Source: Salpingoeca rosetta
Lineage: Eukaryota > Opisthokonta > Choanoflagellata > Craspedida > Salpingoecidae
Assembly: GCF_000188695.1 (NCBI RefSeq)
Contig: NW_004754925.1
Coordinates: 1,301,700 to 1,326,699, forward strand
Direction: 5' to 3'
DNA: 25,000 bases
Shown: positions 13,626-23,246 of the stretch, piece after piece
Position numbering within the stretch: position 1 is the first letter of the stretch
Layout of the letters: each line of letters begins with the position of its first letter
Notes under the pieces: generated by a model
What the model saw: only the letters and a program-made list of their open reading frames with translations
The model's database searches: none
Told to the model about the DNA's origin: nothing
Position numbers and translations under genes: made by a program

Positions 13626-15863
13626 ATGGATTATTTCGGCGAGGCTGGCGTTCGTGCAGGTGCACGCGACACCGCTCGAAAGGTGAGCTGCGGACACCTC
13701 CTGGATGAACTGCGTGTGCGTGTGTACGTGTCTGTCTGTCTGCGAGAGAGAGAGAGAGTGTGTGTGTGTGTTTGTGTGTGTGTGTATGTGTGTGCACTGG
13801 ACTGGGGAGAGCATGTCACTTGCTTCAGCTTCCCACTCATGATGCCTCGCCTTCTGTGTGCATCTCCACACGGACGCCGCATCTTGCTCCCCCCTCCTCC
13901 CACAGAACATGAAGGAAATGGTGAGTTTGTTCCCTGCACGTAGATGTGTGCGTGTGTGTGTGGATGTGGATGTGTTGCTGCCCGCTTGTTTCCGTGTTGC
14001 TGCCCGCTTGTTTCCGTGTTGCTGTTAGCGTGTCAGGCTGTGCACGTGACACTCGTCACCTACCCCTCTCCTCAACACAAACGCAGACCAGTCATGCAGT
14101 GATCGAATTGTGTTCTGCAGCTGCGCTTGTTGTTCATTCGTCTCACACTGGTTGCCGGTGCATGGGTGACTGCTGTTGCTGTTGCTGTTGCTGTTGCAGA
14201 TTCGCCAAGTGCATGAGGTGTTCCCCGACACGCCCCGCGACCATGTCATTCTGCTGCTCGACAGCTTCCAGCATAGCGTTGCCGACGTCCTCGACGCTCT
14301 CTCGGATGGTACGGCTGTCCCTCATACCTTGTCTTGGCTCACCAACAACGCTGACTTGCGATTCCAACCTGCTGCTCTGCTGACATTGCCATTATGACAC
14401 GCTGGCGTGCCACGTGGAGCTTGGACGCTTGCTTCGCTGCTGTTGGCCCACTCATACTTGTTCTTTCCCTGTACGCCTGATTGTGTTGCTCTTGTTGCTG
14501 TTGTATTGCTCTTGTTGCCGTTACATTGCTCTTGTCGTTGTTGTCGTGGTTTCCATTGTTGCTGTTCCCATTGCTGTTGTCGGTGATGACAAGGCTCCGC
14601 CAAGGCGCGCCTGCGCGAGTGGGACAAGGACGCAGCCGCGCAGAAGCAAAAGCAGGCCCGCAAGAAGCAGCAACAGCAGCAGCAGCGGGAGCGCAAGAAG
14701 CAGCAGCAAGAGGAGGCGCCCGGCGGCGACAAGAAGAACAAGAAGAAGGGGGTCCAGGGCGACAACGCAGACGCCAACGCGGCCAACGCCGCGTCCTCCG
14801 CCGCCAGCACCAAGAAGCGCGACAAGCGCAACCGCCGCAAGCACGAGGTAGGCTGTGGGTCATTCACGTGTTCCCATGCTTCATGTCACGCCTCGTTACA
14901 TGTGGAGCAGTGCTTGCTGCGTGCGCGTGCATGCATTCTTTGCGTGCGTGTGCCTCGGGGGTGATCGGGTTTGGTGTGCGACAGCCCCCAACACCACCAG
15001 TCTGCTTGCTGCTGCTACTTCTGCTTCTGCTGCTCATTCACACGGAAACCGCGTGTGCGTGCGTCGCGTTGCCGTGCTGCCGTTAGATCAAGAAGCTTGA
15101 CCCCATCAAGGTTGTGATTGACGATCTGCCGACACCGAGCACCGCGCCTGTCGCCGCCACGACTGCAGCCACTCCCGCGACTGGCACCCGCCCCAATGGC
15201 ACAGCACATGCTGGTCCAGGTGAGTCTCGTCCATCCCGTCCATTTTGTCAATCCATGCGTTGATTCTTTCGTCAAGTCATGTCCATGTGTAGCATCAGCA
15301 CACACGCCGTGCACTGATTGTTATCCACGCGTCGAGTTATGTCACCTACACGTGAACGCATCCATGAAGCGCCTGCCCAGACTGACACCAGCATGCTACA
15401 CGCCACCATCGCCATCACCATGACTGTTGCGATTGATCAGATGCGGGGATGAAGCGGATTGACATCTCGGAGCTGATGGCCAGCACCCCGGCTGCCGTCC
15501 AGCGAACACTCATGCAGCAGCGTCAGTCGCCCGCGCTGTGTTGTGTTGTGTTGTGCTGTGTTGTGTTGTGTTGTGTTGTGTTGTGTGTACATGTCGCCCT
15601 TCGGGCATGAGGACGCCAATGTTCGCATGTGCGCCCACGCCACGTCTTGCGCTGTGTGCGTTACTCTCAATTTCTCACACACTCTCACGTGCACTGTTGG
15701 ATGGTCCCAAACAGAGCGCGCGCTGAATCAGCAGGATGACGTTGTTGTCTCCACAGCGGAAGTCACGGACGACACCACAAAAGAAGGTGAAGTACCGCTC
15801 CATGTGCGCACGCCCGTGAAACACGACTCACATACGCGTGAGCACCCAAAGTATCGTCCACCT

Positions 15864-15925
<62 letters not shown>

Positions 15926-16774
15926 AGCAGGTGGGGCGCCTGCGCGGAATGTGCAGGTTGTGCGGCCGCCGCAGGATGTGCTTGAGACGGAGATGGTGGA
16001 CCACCCGGCAGCCGTCAACCTCAAGAACATCGACGCCGTCCTCGCTCAGGTGCCCTGCAGTTGCCCGTGGCCGCGGTGGTGGTGGTGGTGGTGGTGCGTG
16101 GAGTAGGTTGTTGGTCGTGGTGGTAGTGGGCAGTGCGGCAGCAGTGGCGTGTTGTGTTGGCTCAATTGTTCACAGCTTATGTCTGATCGCTTTGTCATAC
16201 ACCCTCCACCCCACTCCCGACCTCACCCTCACCCTCTTCTTCGCCACGCCAACAGATGGAGGCGGAGATGAGTGCGCAGTGGGGCGCTGCGCGTGAGGAT
16301 GTGCGCCTGTCCTTCCTTCGCCTCGCCCAGTCCATCACCATGCGCGAGACTGCCCTCATGCGCGAAATTGAGCGCGAGCTCTACCGTGAAGTCCAACTCC
16401 TCTCCAAGCGAAAGGTCAGTCCCCATTGCCTGCAGGCATCGCCAGTCCTGCTGCAGCACCCACAGCCATCCATGCTCTTCTTGTCACAACCACCACATTC
16501 ACCGCTTTCGGTGTTGTTTGTGTGTGTGTGTTGTTGTGCAGGCGATGGTTGAACAGCTGAAGAAGAGCGTGCGCGCATCGTACGAGGAGACGGGCGCCGT
16601 GCCACCAGACACCCTGCTCAAGATTGAGGAGTTCAAGACCTTTAGCGAGGTGCGTGCTTGCTGTTTGGGCAAGCAACAACACGATGTGTTTCGATATGCT
16701 TGCTTGCGCACGCGCATGTGCAGTCGAATTCTTGCTTTCTCGCTTCACCTGATACGCTGCCGTCGTGTCAATGC

Positions 16775-16847
<73 letters not shown>

Positions 16848-18707
16848 TGGACTCGCCTCATTCTCCCTCCTCCCCACTGTGCTGCAGCTTGATCTGCCGC
16901 ACTGGCAGCAGCCGCGCTTCTTTGGTGCGCCGGAGTCCATTGCCCAGCAGCTCCTTTCCTTTGGCGCCCTCTACAACGCCGCATCAGGCGCGCCCCCACC
17001 AGAGGTGTGCGCACGAGCACGTGTTTGTTTGTTTGTTTGTTTGTTTGTTTGTTTGTTTGTTTGTTTGTTTGTTTGTTTGTTTGTTTGTTTGTTTGTTTGT
17101 TTGTTTGTTTGTTTGTTTGTTTGTTTGTTTGTTTGTTTGTTTGTTTGTTTGTTTGTTTGTTTGTTTGTTTGTTTGTTTGTGTGTGTCGCTTCGCGAGCTC
17201 CCTTTTCCCAGCCTGCCTGCTAATTCTCCACCTGCCAACAATCCCGCCCCCTTTGTTGTACGTGTGTGCGTGTGTGTGCTGTGTTGTGCAGACCATGACT
17301 GCGGGTCAGGGCGCCAAGATCGGCGGCAGCAACAGCACCAAGGCCAAGCAGGAGCCCATCAAGCTCAACATGCCCGCAGAGTACGTGTGTGCTGCTCTGT
17401 GTGAAGTTCTGATTTGCACAATTATTGCGTGTCCAAACACACACACGCACACACGCACACACGCACACACGCACACACGCACACACACACACACACGCAC
17501 ACACACACACACACTCACTCACACTCACGCACGCATGTAAACGCCACCTCCTTTCCCTCGACAACTTGTTGCATGGGAGTGCAGCCTGCTGCGTGGGCCT
17601 GATCCGTCTGCGGGGAAGAAGAAGCGACGCAGCAGGAACAAGCGGAGGAGCAAGCAGGAGAACGGCGAGGCGGCAACGACAAACGCGGCCACGTCAAGCA
17701 CCAACAACACCGCCAGCAGCAGCAGCAAGAAGAAGAAGGGTGGAGTAAAGGAGGCAAGTGAGGGCGGCAAGGCAGCGGCGGATGCTGCAGATGGAAAGAA
17801 GAAGAAGGGACAGGCTGGGGAAGGCAAGAAGGAGGAGAAGAAGCAGAAGAAGAACAAGGGTCAGGAAGAGAAGGACAAGGGTGCAGCTGAGAAGGACAAC
17901 AAGGCGAAGGCGAAGGCAAAGAAGAAGAACGAGAGCGACAACAGCCAGGCTGACAACACCAAGCAGGAGGACAAGGCAGTCGAGCCAGGTGCTGGTGACA
18001 GCAGCGGCGATGGCGAAGCGAAACCCCAGCGCAAACGCCGCAACAGGAGCCGCAACAGGAACCGAAACAGGAACAAGGGCGATGCCGGTGATGCGAGCGC
18101 TGATGGCGATGGTGCTGGTGAGCCGGCCAATGGTGGCGGTGACAAGGCAGCCACGCCTGTTGCAGACACCAAGAAGACGGATGGTGCTGATGGTGCTGAT
18201 GGTGCTGATAGTGCTGAGAAGACAGGTGTTGAGGCCAAGCCGCAGCGCGCACAGCGGCAGCGGGAGCGCAGGCGCAATCGCAAGCCAGACACCAACGCGG
18301 GCGGTGAGGACGAGGCGGCAGACGTCGTGAAGGAGGAGAAGGAGGACAAGGGGGAAGAAGTGAAGACAGAGGAGAAGGAGGAAGACAAGGGGGAGGAACA
18401 CGTTAAAGAGGATGATGATGATAAGCCTAACGAGACACAAGGCAATGGCGACTCAACGGAGCCAGTTATCGCCGCAGCTGCCAATGACACAGACACCAAC
18501 GTCGACACCAACAACAGCGACACCACCACCAACCAGAACGACACCGGTGCGGCTCCTGTCAGCGAGCCAACCTCCACTACCAACAACAACGACGACGGTG
18601 ACGGTGGTGGCGATGCTGATGGCAAGACTGACACGAGTGCAGATGCGTCTGCCTCTGCTTCCTCCGAGGACCTCCTGCCCCGCGACAGCAAGACGCTCAA
18701 CTTCTGA
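13626..18707 (+). CDS. SPATS2-family (DUF1387) protein with a long charged C-terminal tail
   Basis: Thirteen exons: 13626-13682, 13906-13920, 14200-14308, 14594-14847, 15087-15219, 15441-15521, 15715-15786, 15931-16049, 16256-16414, 16542-16649, 16888-17004, 17292-17380, 17585-18707; about 811 residues. All phases join. The ATG has a strong context (CCACCATGG). A small UBA/CUE-like helical domain (about residues 22-62: [20 protein letters not shown], then [12 protein letters not shown]) is followed by [11 protein letters not shown]. This matches the start of animal SPATS2/SPATS2L, where a similar motif ends GSA-x-x-x-L-x-EW. A Lys/Gln-rich linker follows. Residues about 265-410 form a helical region ([23 protein letters not shown]-like [13 protein letters not shown]) that corresponds to the DUF1387 coiled coil, then LLSFGALYN. 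The last ~375 residues alternate Lys/Glu, Arg/Asn and Asp/Thr-rich blocks, including [13 protein letters not shown], and resemble RNA-binding disordered tails. Function is unknown; vertebrate members are cytoplasmic and linked to RNA granules. Confidence 0.85.
13906..13920 (+). other. 15-base microexon of the SPATS2-family gene
   Basis: The exon encodes only NMKEM, flanked by a CCCACAG acceptor and a GTGAGT donor, and keeps phase 0 on both sides. It is supported because animal SPATS2 proteins have a similar -MKE- segment directly before the UBA-like helix. Confidence 0.75.
13972..14025. repeat. 22-base tandem duplication in intron
   Basis: The unit GTTGCTGCCCGCTTGTTTCC plus two bases occurs twice, with a partial third start, in the SPATS2-family intron 13921-14199. 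Confidence 0.85.
15536..15588. repeat. (GTGTT)n pentanucleotide tract
   Basis: About ten GTGTT units with one C interruption, just inside the intron that begins at 15522. Confidence 0.9.
15867..15923. repeat. (CA)n microsatellite next to an acceptor
   Basis: About 28 CA units ending seven bases before the acceptor at 15930 of the SPATS2-family gene; the intervening bases are TAAGCAG. Confidence 0.95.
16779..16845. repeat. (GT)n microsatellite
   Basis: About 33 GT units in the SPATS2-family intron 16650-16887. Confidence 0.95.
17023..17180. repeat. (TTTG)n tetranucleotide microsatellite
   Basis: About 39 uninterrupted TTTG units in the SPATS2-family intron 17005-17291. It is read as CLFV repeats in open frames, which are artefacts. 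Confidence 0.97.
17436..17518. repeat. CA/GCACAC compound microsatellite
   Basis: CA repeat with regularly spaced G substitutions (ACACGC units) in the SPATS2-family intron 17381-17584. Confidence 0.9.
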
Positions 18708-19366
18708 CCCGTGACCACCACGTTTCTGCCCACTCGCTTGGTGCTTGGTGGGTGTTGTGTTATTGTACTGTGGTCCTATTCCCATGACACTCTCCTTTGT
18801 TTCGTTTCGTGTTGGTCCTCTCCCCTGGTGCCACCTGAGGCTCGAGCGCACCTTTGTCGTTCTCCAAGCTTTTGCCTGTTTCTCGCTCTCTTTTGGCTCG
18901 CGTTTTCCCTTGTTTGACTTTGCTGTTCCCTTTTTTGCTTGCTGTTATCATCCAGACTGCCGTGTCTTCCACTGCCTTGCCGTTTGTGGCTGATGTGTGC
19001 CCATGCTCGAGCCCCTCGTGTGTGTGTGTGTGAGTGTGTGTGAGTGTGTATGCGTGGTTGTTGCTGGCTGTGGGGCCTTGTTAATGGTTGTGTGGTTTGC
19101 TGTTGTTGTTTGTTCTGACGCCCATCGAACGAGGTTGAAAATGCCACACGCTGTTGACGCGCCATGCCAGGGGGAGGCCGCATTGTGCTGTTGACGTTGC
19201 TGTTGCTATTGCTATTGCTGTTCGTTGTGGAAGAGAAACACGCAGAGTGAGACATGAGAACATGCATGGCGAGCTTGTGGAACTTGAGCATTGTAGAAAA
19301 GTGTTTGAAAGTTTCCACAAATCGTCGTGCCAAACAAGCGCTCGCTGACCACCACCTCCTGAGACG
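18708..19366. other. Intergenic region between the SPATS2-family gene and SCYL2
   Basis: Holds the 3' UTR of the SPATS2-family gene and the promoter/5' UTR of the SCYL2 gene. It is T-rich on the + strand at 18780-18950, with a short GTGTGA-type repeat near 19018-19050. No exon, AATAAA or RNA gene was recognised. Confidence 0.6.
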
Positions 19367-19731
19367 ATGCAGCGACTCAGGTCGACGTTCAGTGGGAATG
19401 CGTGCCTGAAAGAGTATGACGTGGGTACACACGTCGCCAGTGCAGGTGAGCAATGGGGTGGATGATGGTGTGCAATGTGGTCTGTATGTCCTGCTGCGAA
19501 ACCTGCTTGACTGTGCTGTATTGTGTACGACCAGCACACAGCAAATGCATCGCATGTGATGTTCACCAACAAACGCGCACACACTGACACATCGCGTGCT
19601 CAGGGACATGCTTGCTGTGGAGGGTGCACGACGCCGTTCACCGCGGCCGCAGCGAGGTGTGCTGAAGTCAAGCGCAGCTGTACCGACACAGGGAGAGAGA
19701 GAGGGAGAGCGAGCGAGAGAAAGAGAGAGAG

Positions 19732-19819
<88 letters not shown>

Positions 19820-20409
19820 CCCTTCCAGCTCCCTCAAGCTCATGCAAATCCTGTGCTTGCGACCTGACACGCACGGTTGCAGAACGCGAGCGTGTTCATT
19901 TTCGATAAGAAGGCCATCAACCAGGACAAGACTCTCGACCGAAGGACAAAGGACCGCGTCTTTGAGCTGGCGCGACAAGGCGCAAGCCAGGTACACGGGC
20001 TTTCGGCAACAACCAATAAACCCACAACCATGCCGCAGCTTAGTGTGTGCTGCTGCTGCTGGTACATCGGCTGTTGACTCCTGTTTGTTGCTCGTGTGCT
20101 GTGACATCAAAGAAAGCCTCCTTTGTGGTTCTCGCTGACGACACTGGGTGTCTTTCCCACCGCGCTTGCGATGCCGTTCACAGCTGCAAAAGCTGCGGCA
20201 TCCCAACGTGTTGCGAATCGTGTTTCCCGTGACGGAGAGCAAAGACTATATCGCCTTTGCCACAGAGCGCGTCGTTGCCAGCCTCAGCAATTTGCTTGGC
20301 AAATTCGACAACCTGCCAAAGGTGTCGCTCTCCATCAAGCAATATGAGCTGGACGAGCTCGAGTGCTCCATCGGCATTTCACAGGTGTGTTTGTGTGTGT
20401 TTGTGTGTG

Positions 20410-20459
<50 letters not shown>

Positions 20460-21817
20460 TTTTGTGTGTGTGTGTGTGCGCGTGCGTGTGTGTGCGTGTT
20501 CCAAGTGCAGATGCTGTTCAGTTGTCGTCTTGAGCTGAACCCTGTGGTTCACACACCTCCCGCCATCCATGGTGTCTTCGTGGTTCATACCCACCCGCGC
20601 CATTGACATGTGTTCCACTCCAACCAACGACAGGTGTGCGATGCGCTGTCGTTCTGCCACGACCACGCTCAGCTCATCCACGGGAACGTGACGCCAGATG
20701 CCATTGTCGTGACGCAAGATGGCTCGTGGAAGCTTTGGGCATTTGACTTTGCGTGCCATGTCAAGTGCGTTGCTGTTGCTGTGTAATAGTGTGATCACAT
20801 ATGCGTCTGTGCGCGTGTGTATGTGTGTGTGTGTGTGTGTTGTATGTGCATGGTTTCGCGTAGTCTTGTGCATGTTCGCTCGTCTTGTGCCTCACCTCAT
20901 GCATGTATACCGGCCACCCCATGTGCCCTCATCATCTACCAATCCGACACCCCCAACCCCATTTCTGCTTCAACGCAGGTACCAGGAGCCTGGTGCTGGT
21001 GTTGAATTCCCGGAGTACAGCGACACCACCCCCCGCAGCGCTGCCGGCCGCGCCACACAACCCGCCCTCGACTACCTCGCCCCAGGTGTGTGTCTGTGTG
21101 CGTGTGTGTGTGTGTGCGTGTGTGTGCGTGTGTGTGCGTGTGTGTCTGTGTGTGTCTGTTTGCGTGTGCGTCTGTTTGCGTGTGCGTCTGTTTGTGTGTG
21201 CGTCTTTGTGCAAGTCTCTGTCTTTCTCTCTCGGTCTCGTGTGGGTGGCGAGGGTCTGGTGCAACGTGACAAAGCTTCGCGATGCTTCCCTCCTTCATCG
21301 CAAAGCAACCGCACACACCACACGCTCGGGCACGCCTATTGCATCACACCTCAGAGTACATTGTGTCTCGGACGCGGAGTGTTGCGAGCGACGTGTATTC
21401 GCTTGGGCATGTCATCTTCGCTTGCTTCAACCACGGCCGCCCAATTCTCGAGAGCAACGGCAACGTCCTTGGTGGGGTGTCACGGCATGCATGGCAGTGG
21501 TGGTGGTGATGGTGGTGGTGGCAGTGGCAGTGGTGGTGGTGGTTAATTGACTGCTCTGTACTGTTGTTTGTCAATAACCGTGCAAACGCCCACATGTACA
21601 CGCGCATGCTCACGTCACGTTCTTGTCCCGTGTGTTGTCTCCCGCGCGACATGTGTGCAGCGTTTCAAAGCAACGTCGAACGCATTTCACGCATGTCCGC
21701 AGGAGAGCTGTCGGAAGTTCCATCCGCTCTGCAGGACTTGGTGCGCATGTTGGACTTTCGTGCCTGTACTGCGTGTCATGTGTGTGTGTGTGTTGTGTGT
21801 GTTGTGTGTGTGTGTGT

Positions 21818-21894
<77 letters not shown>

Positions 21895-22242
21895 TGTCGT
21901 TTGCTGTCGTGGACTTCACGTCACGTGCAGACATGCTTTCTTACAATCACCCCTCCTTCCAAACACATAACCATGCTACCCTTATGCGTGCGACAGGTCA
22001 AGTCGATGCTCAACACACACGAATCCTTACGGCCGACGGCGCGCGACGTACCGCAGCACCAGTCGCTCAACACCACGCCGATGCTCACCCTCCGCTTTGT
22101 CACGTCCCTGCATGAGAAGGATAACCCAACCAAGGCGCAGTTTATGAAGGAGCTGCCGAAAGTGCTGCACTCTCTCCCGCGACGCGTCGTGCACCAGAGG
22201 GTGCGGTGGTGGTTCTTGTTGTTTAAGTTGTTGTTGTTTAAG

Positions 22243-22280
<38 letters not shown>

Positions 22281-23096
22281 ATTGTTGTTTTTGAAGTTGT
22301 TCTGATTACCTGCACAGAGCTGCTGTGATGCTCGCGCCAAATCTCACATACTCTTAACGCAGTTGCACACACACACACGCGCGCGCGCGCGCCACACACA
22401 TGTACACGCGCGAAATACAGGTGCTACCTGCGTTACAGCGCGAGTGCAAGCAGTCGCTCATGGCGCCGTTTGTGCTGCCCAACATCCTCACCATTGCCGA
22501 CGGCTGCAGCATTGTGGAGTTTGAGAAGGACATCCTGCCCCACCTCATGCCCCTCTTCAGCGTCACAGACCCCGTGCAGGTGCATGCACTCGTGCGTGTG
22601 TGTGTCTGTGTCTGTGTGCGCATCTGTGTCTGTGTATGCGCGCTTATTTGTGCGTGGTATGCGTTGTTACTGATCGTCATTGCAAGTATCATGGGCTTTC
22701 TCTGCCAAGCCGTTATTGACTGCCCTCGCACATGCGTGTGTGTGTGTGTGTGCACAGGTGCAAGCCATCTTCTTGGGGAAACTCTCGCTGCTGCTTGAAA
22801 AGAGCCCGAGCAACATCGTATGTCCACTCATTCACGCATGCGCTGGCGTGCACGCATGTGCGACCGTGTGTTTCGTACCGCCCGCCCACGCAAAGTGTTT
22901 TCCTTGGTCACCGCCACATCTCGCTCATCGTCAAATTATCATCATCCCCACATCTTGTTTCTTTTCGCTGAATCAGGTGAAGCAGCACATTCTGCCAATG
23001 ATTTATCGAGCGCTTTCCTCCAAAGACAGCAGGTCGGCAACACACACGGGCACTGTGCCTGTTGCCCTGTTGTTGTTGTCGTTGTTGCTTTGCTCG

Positions 23097-23130
<34 letters not shown>

Positions 23131-23132
23131 AG

Positions 23133-23166
<34 letters not shown>

Positions 23167-23211
23167 GGGTTGTTGTTGTTGTTGTGGTTGTTGTTGTTGA
23201 AGTTGTTGTTG

Positions 23212-23246
<35 letters not shown>

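Noticed and set aside
17515..18733. Minus-strand frames of 245-290 codons opposite the SPATS2-family tail
   Set aside because: They mirror the low-complexity charged exon as Leu/Ser/Cys-rich sequence; no start context, splice pattern or domain supports them.
20016..20021. AATAAA hexamer as a polyadenylation signal
   Set aside because: It lies inside an SCYL2 intron between exons with clear homology.
18776..20242. 488-codon minus-strand frame
   Set aside because: It crosses the GT repeat as a TH-repeat and runs antisense to four SCYL2 exons with clear homology.
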